A DNA stretch of 64,000 nucleotides from Actinoplanes missouriensis 431 (lineage in GTDB: Bacteria > Actinomycetota > Actinomycetes > Mycobacteriales > Micromonosporaceae): assembly GCF_000284295.1 (NCBI RefSeq), contig NC_017093.1, positions 8,308,001-8,372,000 on the forward strand, read 5' to 3'. Position 1 is the first letter of the stretch, and each line of letters opens with the position of its first letter. The notes under the pieces are model-generated. The model searched no databases and had not been told where the DNA came from. It saw only the letters and a list, made by a program, of their open reading frames with translations. Below, piece after piece: positions 18,467 through 26,981 of this stretch. A program made the translations under genes and the position numbers.

Positions 18467-19120
18467 TTCAGTTGTTTCCCGAAGCTTACGACGAGAGTCC
18501 GCGATCTTCACCACGAGTTCCCGAGGTGTGAGCGACTTCCCTCCGGCACGCTCCTCCGCGACCTTGGCAGGTCCTGCCCGCGTGGCAGCCACTACTCGCC
18601 TGGATCGCCCCGGGCGGGGCAATGCCACTTAGCTGATATTCAGTGGCAGGTCCGGCCGTCCGGTCCGGTGATCATGATCCGTCGGGACCTGTCGCTCGTG
18701 CCGCCAGGTCACACCCGTGATCGACTGAGGTTGAGCGGCGTGGGACAGGCGGCTCACGGTGGGGCTCGCCCGGGGTTGGTGGCTCACAATGGGCTCACCC
18801 GGGGTTGGCGGCTCACGGTGCGGCTCTGTCGCGGGGGCTGCGGCGCACGGAGGTGCACGCCGGCCGTGATGAGGTCGCACGGAAACGGTTCGTGTGCTGT
18901 CATCCCCGCCCTGGCGTTGATGAATCGCCACGCAGGCGTTGCGTGTGACCTGGTCCCCCGCCGCAGGCGTTGCGTGTGGCCTTGTCGATGCGGCGGCGGC
19001 GTTGCGTGGAGCCTCATCTACGCCGCTGGTGCCGCGGACGGTCTCGGGCCGGGCTACGCGACTGCGCGGGCCGGTCGATGCGGCGATCCGCACCCACCGC
19101 CCCGCTACGGCATCGATCCT
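18467..19120. repeat. Gene-free intergenic region with degenerate direct repeats
   Basis: No convincing gene on either strand: open frames here have poor third-position GC. It holds tandem ~30-bp units at 18751-18826 (each starting GGCTCAC and ending CCCGGGGTTGG), two ~31-bp units at 18931-18990 (each starting CGCAGGCGTTGCGTGTG), and a stem-loop at 18623-18648 (arms TGCCACT/AGTGGCA). It lies between the thrC leader and the end of the permease gene. Confidence 0.75.
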
Positions 19121-20002
19121 CTAGGAAGTCACGTCCTTGCGGGTGAATCGGTAGAACGCGACCCCCCAGAACAACGTCGCGTACACCACCGCCGAGATCG
19201 CCCCCTGCGCCAGATTCTCGGTCTGCACCGGGCTGGACAGCAACCCGCGCCAGGCATCGGCGTAATGCGTGGGCAGCAGGTTCCGCAACCCGCCGAGCGC
19301 AGTGATCTGGTCCAGGATGCTGGAGAGGATCCACAGCATCACAGCGCCCCCGACCGCCCCCAACGCCGCATCGGTCAGCACCGACAGCAGGAACGCCAGC
19401 CCTGCCACCACGAGCATCACCACGGCGAGATAGGCCACCACGGCCAGCAGCCGCAGCAATCCTTCGGACGCCGGCAGCTCAGCGGCGATGGTGCTCCCGA
19501 GGGGCCCCCACCCGTATCGCAGCGTCCCGATCAGCAGGGCCGTCCCGGTGAGCGTGAGCAGGGCCAGCAACGAGTACGCCCCGGCGACGATCAGCTTCAC
19601 CCCGAGCAGCCGCCCCCGCGGGACCGGAATCGCCAGCAGATAGCGCAGGCTCCCCCAGCTCGCCTCGGACGCCACCGTGTCGCCGAAGAACAGCGCCACC
19701 ACCACGACCAGCAGGAATCCCGCGGAGACGGCGAGCGCGAACAGCGCGAAGTTGAGCCCGCCCGAGGTGGCCAGGTCGGCGATGCTGCTGAACGCGCCGC
19801 TGACGTCGCCGTCCTCTTCCGGGCCGGGGTCGCCGATCTCGAACGCGACCAGCATGATCACCGGCAGGAGCACCATGAAGCCGAGTGCCAGCTGGGTGCG
19901 GCGCCGGGAGGCCTGGCGGCGCACCTCGGCCCAGATCGGCAGTGTGCGTGACGCCCGGTAGCCGGCGGCGGCCACCACGCTGCCTGCGGAGTCGGTGCTC
20001 AT
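19121..20002 (-). CDS. ABC-2 type transporter permease
   Basis: 293 residues. About six hydrophobic helices: LGFMVLLPVIMLVAFEIG, FALFALAVSAGFLLVVVVALFFG, then the cytoplasmic ABC-2 motif SWGSLRYLLAIPVPRGRLLGVK, followed by three more helices and a C-terminal one ending FYRFTRKDVTS. This is the ABC-2 / NatB-like permease pattern for export. The ATG overlaps the stop of the peptidase-ATPase fusion as ATGA, making that fusion the obvious partner subunit. Substrate unknown. Confidence 0.92.
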   Translation of the reverse strand: MSTDSAGSVVAAAGYRASRTLPIWAEVRRQASRRRTQLALGFMVLLPVIMLVAFEIGDPGPEEDGDVSGAFSSIADLATSGGLNFALFALAVSAGFLLVVVVALFFGDTVASEASWGSLRYLLAIPVPRGRLLGVKLIVAGAYSLLALLTLTGTALLIGTLRYGWGPLGSTIAAELPASEGLLRLLAVVAYLAVVMLVVAGLAFLLSVLTDAALGAVGGAVMLWILSSILDQITALGGLRNLLPTHYADAWRGLLSSPVQTENLAQGAISAVVYATLFWGVAFYRFTRKDVTS

Positions 20003-22818
20003 CGGTCCCCACTTCCCCGCGAGTTGTCGCCCACCAGGGCCAGGAACGCGTCTTCGAGCCGCCGCCGGGGCACCAGCCGATCCACCCCGATGCCGGCCGA
20101 CACCAGCGAGGCGACCATTTCCGAGCGGGGTGTCCCGTTCATGTCGACGATCAGGCTGGACGCGCCCTCCTCCTTGACCGAGCGGACGCCGAGCTCTTCC
20201 AGCACCCGTGTCGCGCCCGGCACATCGGAGACGTCGAGCTGCACCGACGGGGAGTCGCCGACGATCTCGTCGACCGGGCCGGACGCGACGATCCGGCCCT
20301 TGTTGACCACGACGGCGTGGGTGCAGGTCTGTTCCACCTCGGCGAGCAGGTGGCTGGAGACGAGCACGGCCCGGCCGTCGGTGGCGTACCGCTGCAGGAC
20401 GCGGCGCATCTCGGCGATCTGCGGCGGGTCCAGGCCGTCCGTCGGCTCGTCGAGCACGAGCAGTTCGGGCAGGCCGAGCATGGCCTGGGCGATGGCGAGA
20501 CGCTGGCGCATGCCGTGGCTGTAGTTCTTGGTCCGGCGGTGCACCGACGCGCCCAGGCCGGCGATCTCCAGCGCCTCGTCGAAGCGGGCGTCCTCCCACG
20601 GGCGGCCGGTGGCCTGCCAGTACGCCCGGAGGTTCTGATAGCCGGTGAGGTGCGGCAGGAAGCCGGGGCCCTCGACCAGCGCGCCGACCCGGGACAGGAT
20701 CGGCGCGCCCGGCACCAGCCGGTGCCCGAACACGAAGATCTCGCCGGCGGTCGGTGTGGTCAGGCCCATCAGGACCCGCAGCGTGGTGGTCTTGCCGGCG
20801 CCGTTCGGTCCGAGCAGGCCGACGACCTGGCCCCGCTCGACGGTGAAGCCGATCTCCTGGACCGCCACGAAACCGTCGCCGTACGCCTTGCGCAGCCCGT
20901 CGACCACGAGCGGGGTGTCCGCGTACCGCGCGTCGACGGTGGTCTCCCTGCGGCGGTGCCGGCTGCGGAGGATCAGCAGGACGGCGACGAGGCCGAGCAG
21001 GACTGCGGCGACGACACCGGCGAGCACGTACCACCAGAGGGTCGCCGGGTTGGCGATCGGCGTGCCGGTCAGCGTCGGGAGGGTGAGCGTGGGCTCTGCC
21101 GCGACCGTGTAGGTGGTCGGCTGCGCCGGGGTGAGGAACGCCTGGTCGGAGGTGGCGACCGCGACCCGCAGCGTGTGCCCGGCCTCGATCCGGCGCACGA
21201 TTGCCGGCATCGTGACGGTGACCGGCTGGGCGTCCTCGACGGTCTCCGGCAGCCCGGTGAGCCGGACCGGCGCGACGAGGCCGGCGCTGAGCGTGGCCGC
21301 GCCGCTCTGGTCGACGTCGTAGAGCTTGACGAAGAGCGTGGCCGCACCGGTGGGCGAGGCGGCACGCAGTCGCACCTGCGGGGCTCCGCCGACCTCGATC
21401 GAGGCGTCCAGCGGTTCGGAGGTGAACGAGGCGAACTGACCGGGAACGTCCATCGCGATGCCACCGCTGAGCACCGAGGTGAGCCGTCCGCCGATGCCGG
21501 GCAGCGAGCTCAGGGTGCCGGGGTTGCCGTTCGGTGGGTTGGCGATCGGCTGCGCCGATCCGGTGAGCGAGACCTCGGTGCGTCCGGTTCCGCCCATTGA
21601 GGGGTACGCCTTCGCGGAGTACCCGTTCGTCACGAGTCCCCGATCGAGGGCGCTGAAGCCGGCCACCCGCGACCAGGTGAAGTCGTCGCCGGGCGCCTCG
21701 CCCTCGCCGTTCAGGTAGTGGTCGAGCCACTGCACGGTGAGGTACTTGACCCGGTCCGAGTCGGAGGCCGGCCCGGCGCCGCCGTCGTGCCCGCCGGTGA
21801 ACCAGGCGACACGGACCGGGGTGCCGGTGGCGGCGATCCCGCGCGCGTTCGCGTCGGCCTCGGAGAGCGGGAAGAGCGTGTCGACCGCACCCTGGATCAG
21901 CAGCGTCGGCGCCTTGATCTTGTCGAGGGTGGCTGCCGGGCTGGACTTGCGGAGCAGCTCGACGGTTCCGTCGTCGGGGATGCCGGTGGTCGCCATCTGC
22001 AGGTAGGCGGCGCAGACGTCGGCCGCGAACCGGCCGCAGGCGGGGTCGGCGGTCTGCGGCCGCCCCGGCGTGGCGGAGTCCGGCGTGGCGGAGTCCGGCG
22101 TGGTCGCATTCTGCGTGTCCGAGGCCGGCAGGGCCGAGTCCAGCGTGGCCGAGCCGTTGCCGAAGAACAGGCCCGCCCAGGACTTCTTGAAGACGCCCAC
22201 CCCGCCGGTGTCGGCGGACTGCGGCAGGAACGACGTGTTCAGGTCGTTCCAGGTGATCGACGGGACGATCGCGTCGACCCGCTGGTCCTGACCGGCCAGC
22301 ATCAGCGCGAGCGCGCCGCCGTAGGAGCCGCCGACCACGCCGACCCGCGGGTCGCCGGCGGCGTCGGTGCGCACCTCGGGACGCTTCGCCAGCCAGTCGA
22401 GCAGCCTCTGGGCGTCCTTGACCTCGTAGTCCGGGTGGTCCAGGTGGATCTCGCCGCCGCTGCGGCCGAAGCCCCGGGCGGTGTAGGCGAGCACCGCGTA
22501 GCCACGGGCGGCGAGGCTCTCGGCGTCCGAGCTCACCGAGTTCTTGGTGCCGCCGAAACCGTGCGCGAGCAGCACGGCAGGCACCTTCCCCGAGCGGTCC
22601 CGGGGCAGGTAGAAGCGGGCGTCCAGGTCGACCGGCTCGTTCCCGGACGGCCCGGAGTTCACGGTCAGGCGCAGATCCTCGGCGGCCCAGGCGTCAGCTC
22701 TTGAGCGGACCTGCCAGACGGTCGCGGCGGCGAGCAGCACGACCACGACCCCGGCGATGATCGCCCGGCGCCGGGTGAGCCGGGGCAGCTTGCGCAACCC
22801 GGCGGTCAGGGCAGACAT
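19999..22818 (-). CDS. Fusion of exported S15-type peptidase/esterase with ABC transporter ATPase
   Basis: 939 residues in one uninterrupted frame. An N-terminal membrane helix (19-37) is followed by an alpha/beta-hydrolase domain of the X-Pro dipeptidyl-peptidase/CocE group. Ser165 lies in GGSYGG, Asp313 in GAVDTLF and His344 in GGHDGG, with an Ala/Thr/Ser-rich insertion near 225-255. A PepX_C-like beta domain (about 455-575) follows. A second membrane helix (594-617) leads into a complete ABC ATPase with Walker A GPNGAGKT (670-677), signature YSHGMRQR and Walker B LLVLDEP. The two helices would place the hydrolase outside and the ATPase inside. The downstream permease is translationally coupled. 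Start: ATG 22818; a GTG 9 bp upstream is also possible. Substrate unknown. Confidence 0.93.
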   Translation of the reverse strand: MSALTAGLRKLPRLTRRRAIIAGVVVVLLAAATVWQVRSRADAWAAEDLRLTVNSGPSGNEPVDLDARFYLPRDRSGKVPAVLLAHGFGGTKNSVSSDAESLAARGYAVLAYTARGFGRSGGEIHLDHPDYEVKDAQRLLDWLAKRPEVRTDAAGDPRVGVVGGSYGGALALMLAGQDQRVDAIVPSITWNDLNTSFLPQSADTGGVGVFKKSWAGLFFGNGSATLDSALPASDTQNATTPDSATPDSATPGRPQTADPACGRFAADVCAAYLQMATTGIPDDGTVELLRKSSPAATLDKIKAPTLLIQGAVDTLFPLSEADANARGIAATGTPVRVAWFTGGHDGGAGPASDSDRVKYLTVQWLDHYLNGEGEAPGDDFTWSRVAGFSALDRGLVTNGYSAKAYPSMGGTGRTEVSLTGSAQPIANPPNGNPGTLSSLPGIGGRLTSVLSGGIAMDVPGQFASFTSEPLDASIEVGGAPQVRLRAASPTGAATLFVKLYDVDQSGAATLSAGLVAPVRLTGLPETVEDAQPVTVTMPAIVRRIEAGHTLRVAVATSDQAFLTPAQPTTYTVAAEPTLTLPTLTGTPIANPATLWWYVLAGVVAAVLLGLVAVLLILRSRHRRRETTVDARYADTPLVVDGLRKAYGDGFVAVQEIGFTVERGQVVGLLGPNGAGKTTTLRVLMGLTTPTAGEIFVFGHRLVPGAPILSRVGALVEGPGFLPHLTGYQNLRAYWQATGRPWEDARFDEALEIAGLGASVHRRTKNYSHGMRQRLAIAQAMLGLPELLVLDEPTDGLDPPQIAEMRRVLQRYATDGRAVLVSSHLLAEVEQTCTHAVVVNKGRIVASGPVDEIVGDSPSVQLDVSDVPGATRVLEELGVRSVKEEGASSLIVDMNGTPRSEMVASLVSAGIGVDRLVPRRRLEDAFLALVGDNSRGSGDR

Positions 22819-22864
22819 GGCGCACACGCTAGCCGGAACCGACTGTGCGACACCTGTGAACCGG

Positions 22865-23383
22865 TCAGCATCCCGAATCGGTGCGGTGGCGTTTCTCCAC
22901 GCTCGCGGCGACCCCGCCGACCAGGCCCGTCACGTTGTCACCGGTGACCTTCACGAGCAGCGCGTTCGCGCCGTCGGAGACCTCCCAGGCGGCGCCCGGA
23001 CGACCGAAGATGATCTTCCCGTCGGGGTACCGCGCCGTCACGTCGGCGAGCTCGGCACCGACCGCGAGGCCGGCGTCGGTGGCGGCGCCGGGCGCGGTCA
23101 CCTCGATCTGGACCAGCCGGCCGTCCGCGAACCGCAGCTTCGGCTTCTGCGGCAGCGCCGAGCCGGTGCCGGTGGCACAGCCCGCCTCGTCGGTCTTCAG
23201 CGCGCCGACCAGCTGGGCGCCGATCAGCTCGTCCCGGGTCTGACCGATCCGGTACGGCCCGAACCCGCTCGCGGTGAGCCCTTCACCCGTGCCAGGAGCC
23301 GCCGGAGCAGGTGTCTTCTCCGTGTCCGCGCCGCATCCGGTGACGGTCAGCGCGACGAGCGCGGCGATCAGTACGAGCCTCAA
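22865..23383 (-). CDS. Putative lipoprotein
   Basis: 172 residues if begun at TTG 23383, which gives a textbook lipoprotein signal (MRLVLIAALVALTVTGC, lipobox Cys at 17) with GGGAGG six bases upstream. A further upstream TTG at 23425 would add 14 basic residues. After the Cys comes a short Pro/Ala/Thr linker, then a compact domain containing FGPYRIGQTRDEL, a two-cysteine pattern and GGKLRFADGRLVQIEV-like strands. No named family is recognised. It is 46 bp upstream of the peptidase-ATPase fusion on the same strand and may be a surface partner of that exporter. Confidence 0.78.
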   Translation of the reverse strand: MRLVLIAALVALTVTGCGADTEKTPAPAAPGTGEGLTASGFGPYRIGQTRDELIGAQLVGALKTDEAGCATGTGSALPQKPKLRFADGRLVQIEVTAPGAATDAGLAVGAELADVTARYPDGKIIFGRPGAAWEVSDGANALLVKVTGDNVTGLVGGVAASVEKRHRTDSGC

Positions 23384-23457
23384 CAACGGCCTCCCGAGCC
23401 TGCGGCGGATAGCGTGGACGTCCAAGAGCCCGAACGATCAATTCGGAGGCATCCGCG

Positions 23458-25650
23458 GTGGCTGATGATCTCACGCTGACTGTGACATTGCGGTCGGCGG
23501 CCCTGGACGCGCGGCGGGGCATCGTCCGCCTGCACCCGGAGGTGATGGCAGCTCTCGCGCTGCGGCCCGGCGATCCGGTCCGGCTGACCGGCGCCCGCAC
23601 CACGGCCGGCATCGTGGCCCGCGCCGAGAGCACGTCGAGCCGGGCCCTGCTCTACGCCGACGACCTGATCCTGGGCAACCTCGGTGTCCGCGACGGCGGC
23701 CAGGTCACCGTAACCCCGGTCCCGGTCGTCGCGGCGCGCCGGGTCACGCTCACCGGACCGGCCGAGATCGTCGCGGTGGTCTCCCCGGAGATGCTGCGGC
23801 TCGCCCTGCTCGGCAAGGTGGTCAGCGCCGGCGACGACGTGTCGCTGCTGCCGCAGGACGTCCTGCCGGGCGCCGGCGACCGGGGCCTGGTCGAGGCGGC
23901 GCGGCGCAGCCTCGCCAACCGCGTGGGGTACGCGTGGACCAGCACCCTGCTGACCGTGACGTCGCTGGACGGCCCGGACGCCGCTCTCGTCACCATGGAC
24001 ACCGTGGTGGCGTGGCAGGACGGGCCGGTCACCGCCGGGCCGTCGGTGGAGTCGGTCCCGGTGATGACGACCGAGGCGCCCAACCTCGATGACCTCCCCG
24101 GTCTCCGGCCACAGGCCAAGGAGCTGGAGGAACTGCTCGACCTGGGCTTCAACCACGGCGAGGTGCTGGCCCGCCTGGGCACCAAGGTGACGCTCGGCGT
24201 GCTGATCTCCGGCCCCTCCGGGTCCGGCAAGTCCGCGCTGGTCCAGGCCGTGGGCGCCGCGGTGGGAGCTTCGGTACGCGGTGTCTGGGCGCCCGAGCTC
24301 GCGGCGCTCACCAACAACGCGGCGGCGGCCCGGTTACGTGAGCTGAGTCAGGAGGTCCGCGGCAAGACGCCGGCCGTCCTGCTGATCTCGGACGTGGAGG
24401 CGCTGGCGCCGCGGGAGGAACCCGGCCCGATCTCCACGGTCTTCCGCCAGGTGCTCGCCGAGACGGTCGCGGCCGGCGCGGCGGTGGTCTGCACGACCAG
24501 CAAACCGGAGTCGGTCGACCCGGTGCTGCGGGCGCCCGACCTGCTCGCCGTCCAGCTGACCGTCCCGCTGCCGGACGCCGCGATGCGCCGGGAGCAGCTG
24601 GCCGCGCTCACCCGCGGGATGCCGCTGGCGGAGGACGTGCGGCTGGACGACGTGGCCGGCCGTACCCCCGGATTTGTCGCCGCCGACCTGGGCGCGCTGA
24701 CGCGGGAGGCCGGGGTGCGCGCGGCCCTGCGTCACGTCGGCAACGGGACCGGCCCGGACGCGCCGACCGTCACGATGGCCGACTTCGAGGCGGCGCTCGA
24801 CGTGGTCCGGCCCACCTCGATGGCCGAGTCCACGCTCGAGGTCGCCGAGGTGACCCTGGACGACGTCGGCGACATGGCCGAGGTGAAGCAGACCCTCACC
24901 GAGTCGGTGCTGTGGCCGCTCACCTATCCGGACACGTTCGCCCGGCTCGGCGTCTCTCCCCCGCGCGGCGTGCTGCTCTACGGCCCGCCCGGCTGCGGCA
25001 AGACGTACCTGGTGAAGGCGATCGCCGGGACCGGCAAGGCGAACGTGCTGTCGGTGAAGGGCGCCGAGCTGCTCAGCAAGTGGGTCGGCGACAGCGAGCG
25101 CGCGGTGCGGGAGCTGTTCCGCCGGGCCCGGGAGGCGGCTCCGACGCTGGTCTTCCTGGACGAGGTGGACGCGCTCGCCCCGACCCGCGGCCAGGCCACC
25201 GACGGCGGCACCGCGGACCGGGTGGTGGCGGCCCTGCTCACCGAGCTGGACGGGGTGGAGGACCTGCGCAACGTCGTGGTGATCGGCGCCACCAACCGGC
25301 CCGATCTGATCGACCCGGCGCTGCTGCGGCCCGGGCGGCTGGAGCGCCTGGTCTACGTGCCGCCGCCGGACGGCGAGGCGCGGGCCGCGATCCTGCGGGC
25401 GTCGGCCCGCGCGGTGCCGCTGGACGCCTCGGTCGACCTGGACGAGCTCGGCGCGGAGCTGGAGGGGTTCTCGGCGGCCGACTGCGCCGCGCTGATCCGG
25501 GAGTCGGCCCTGGCCGCGATGCGGGACTCGCTGGAGGCGTCCACGGTCACCGCGGCGAACGTGGCGACGGCCCGGAAACGGGTGCGGGCGTCGCTCGACC
25601 CGAATCAGGTGGCGTGGCTCGCGGCATACGCCGAGACACACCAGCCGTGA
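23458..25650 (+). CDS. CDC48/p97-like AAA ATPase
   Basis: 730 residues with the Cdc48 layout. An N-terminal double-psi/beta domain (1-190, with VRLHPEVMAALALRPGDPVRL) is followed by two AAA modules. D1 has Walker A GPSGSGKS (252-259), but Walker B reads ISDVEA and no RxGR arginine-finger motif is present, so D1 looks degenerate. D2 is complete: Walker A GPPGCGKT (509-516), Walker B LVFLDE (564-569), sensor ATNRPD, and arginine fingers in RPGRLER. Such proteins unfold or segregate other proteins; the clients here are unknown. GTG start at 23458 has GGAGG 8 bases upstream. Confidence 0.92.
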   Translation: MADDLTLTVTLRSAALDARRGIVRLHPEVMAALALRPGDPVRLTGARTTAGIVARAESTSSRALLYADDLILGNLGVRDGGQVTVTPVPVVAARRVTLTGPAEIVAVVSPEMLRLALLGKVVSAGDDVSLLPQDVLPGAGDRGLVEAARRSLANRVGYAWTSTLLTVTSLDGPDAALVTMDTVVAWQDGPVTAGPSVESVPVMTTEAPNLDDLPGLRPQAKELEELLDLGFNHGEVLARLGTKVTLGVLISGPSGSGKSALVQAVGAAVGASVRGVWAPELAALTNNAAAARLRELSQEVRGKTPAVLLISDVEALAPREEPGPISTVFRQVLAETVAAGAAVVCTTSKPESVDPVLRAPDLLAVQLTVPLPDAAMRREQLAALTRGMPLAEDVRLDDVAGRTPGFVAADLGALTREAGVRAALRHVGNGTGPDAPTVTMADFEAALDVVRPTSMAESTLEVAEVTLDDVGDMAEVKQTLTESVLWPLTYPDTFARLGVSPPRGVLLYGPPGCGKTYLVKAIAGTGKANVLSVKGAELLSKWVGDSERAVRELFRRAREAAPTLVFLDEVDALAPTRGQATDGGTADRVVAALLTELDGVEDLRNVVVIGATNRPDLIDPALLRPGRLERLVYVPPPDGEARAAILRASARAVPLDASVDLDELGAELEGFSAADCAALIRESALAAMRDSLEASTVTAANVATARKRVRASLDPNQVAWLAAYAETHQP

Positions 25651-25653
25651 GCG

Positions 25654-25902
25654 CTATCGCCGGCGGGTCCGGGCCCGTGCTGATCGCAGCCGTCGCAGGC
25701 GGCCGATCAGCACGGGGTCGTGCTCCAGCGCCGCGGGGTTGTCGAGCAGGCCGTTGAGCAGCTGGTAATAGCGGGTCGAGGAGAGGTCGAAGGTGTCCCG
25801 GATCGCCTGCTCCTTGGCGCCGGCGTGCTTCCACCACTTGGTCTCGAACGCGATGATCTGCTGCTCACGCTCGGTGAGGGCCGGTCTTTCTTCTTCCTCC
25901 AT
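25654..25902 (-). CDS. DUF3263 helix-turn-helix-like protein
   Basis: 82 residues from the ATG at 25902 (MEEEERPAL); a GTG at 25929 would add nine residues. The core (LTEREQQIIAFETKWWKHAG, KEQAIRDTFDLSSTRYYQLLN) is the actinobacterial DUF3263 family. Its predicted helices resemble a sigma-70 region-4 or HTH unit, followed by a basic RLRRLRSARARTRRR tail. Probably DNA-binding, but targets are unknown. It is convergent with the AAA ATPase gene, 3 bp apart. Confidence 0.85.
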   Translation of the reverse strand: MEEEERPALTEREQQIIAFETKWWKHAGAKEQAIRDTFDLSSTRYYQLLNGLLDNPAALEHDPVLIGRLRRLRSARARTRRR

Positions 25903-25967
25903 GGCGCTCCAAGCATCAGCGGGGATCACCAGGATAAGCGTGCCAGGTGATCCCCGCGCACGTTACC

Positions 25968-26981
25968 TCATGTGATGTCGCGCTTACGCATCGTCCACAT
26001 CGAAGCGCCGACGATGACCGCCACGACGACCGCCATCCCGATGCCCGCGGTCTGCCATGTCATCAGATACGTGTCCGGCTCACATCCGGCCGACGAGGAG
26101 AAGTTGCAGGAGTCGTAGTCGATCGACTCGTACTCCTTCGACATCCAGGCCATCCCCCAGATCGGCAGCGCCCAGACCTCCCAGTACTTGAAGCCGGCCA
26201 GCTGCGTCATGATGATCACGCCGATCTGCAGGGCGCCGGCCGCCACCAGGACGCCCAGCGCCATGCCGGTGTGCCGGCCCAGCGAGGCCAGTGCGAACCC
26301 GAGCGCGCCGGCCGCCACGATCAGGCCGAGGCCGCGCAGACCCATCAGGCCGAACGACTGCCAGACGCCCGAGGTCATCTTCTCGGTGGTGCCGCGGTTC
26401 TCCGCGAGCAGCCGGAAGAGACCCGCCCAGACCGCGCCGAGCAGCACCGCCAGCGTGGTCAGCCAGCCCAGGAAGACGCCCAGCTTGGTGCCCAGCACAC
26501 GCAGTCGCTGCGGCTGCCAGAGCAGCAGGTTCATCATGCCGCCGCTGTTCCACTCGGCGCCCACGAAGGACGCTCCGATCAGGAACGCCGCCGCGGCGAG
26601 GACCACGGCGAACACCGAGATCATGTCCCGGAAGTCGTCGCGCAGCTCGAAGGTCGGCGGGATGCTCCACCGGTAGTCGAACTCGTCCGGCTGCGGCGTC
26701 CAGATCGCGGCGTCGCAGCCGCCCGGCCAGTTCTTCTCCGCCTCCGGCGTGCCCTGCGCGGCCACGCACCGGGCCCGCTCGGCCTCGGACTCCTGCAGCG
26801 CGCGCTGGTAGTCCTGCTCCGCGCTGGCCTTGGCCGCCGCGATCTGGTCCGGTCCCACCTTCTCGTTGGCGAGCCAGGCGCCGGCCACGACCGCGACCAG
26901 CACCAGCAGCGTTCCGAGGACGATCAGTTTGGTGAAGCGGCGCTTGATCAGCCGCCGGGATTCCGCACGAGCCAGGCTCAC
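25968..26981 (-). CDS. ABC-2 type transporter permease
   Basis: 337 residues from GTG 26981, which overlaps the ATPase stop as GTGA; a GTG at 26990 is an alternative start. One N-terminal helix (LIVLGTLLVLVAVVAGAWLA) is followed by a long external loop with Cys residues. Then come about five more helices, including SFVGAEWNSGGMMNLLLWQPQ, which is the ABC-2 conserved loop, and a final helix ending MRKRDIT. Together with the upstream ATPase it forms a two-gene exporter; the substrate cannot be read from sequence. Confidence 0.9.
   Translation of the reverse strand: MSLARAESRRLIKRRFTKLIVLGTLLVLVAVVAGAWLANEKVGPDQIAAAKASAEQDYQRALQESEAERARCVAAQGTPEAEKNWPGGCDAAIWTPQPDEFDYRWSIPPTFELRDDFRDMISVFAVVLAAAAFLIGASFVGAEWNSGGMMNLLLWQPQRLRVLGTKLGVFLGWLTTLAVLLGAVWAGLFRLLAENRGTTEKMTSGVWQSFGLMGLRGLGLIVAAGALGFALASLGRHTGMALGVLVAAGALQIGVIIMTQLAGFKYWEVWALPIWGMAWMSKEYESIDYDSCNFSSSAGCEPDTYLMTWQTAGIGMAVVVAVIVGASMWTMRKRDIT

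Noticed and set aside
18398..18628. 76-residue minus-strand frame upstream of thrC (MALPRPGRSRR...), considered as a leader peptide
   Set aside because: Third-position GC is near 60 percent, far below real genes here, and its end lies inside the SAM riboswitch core.
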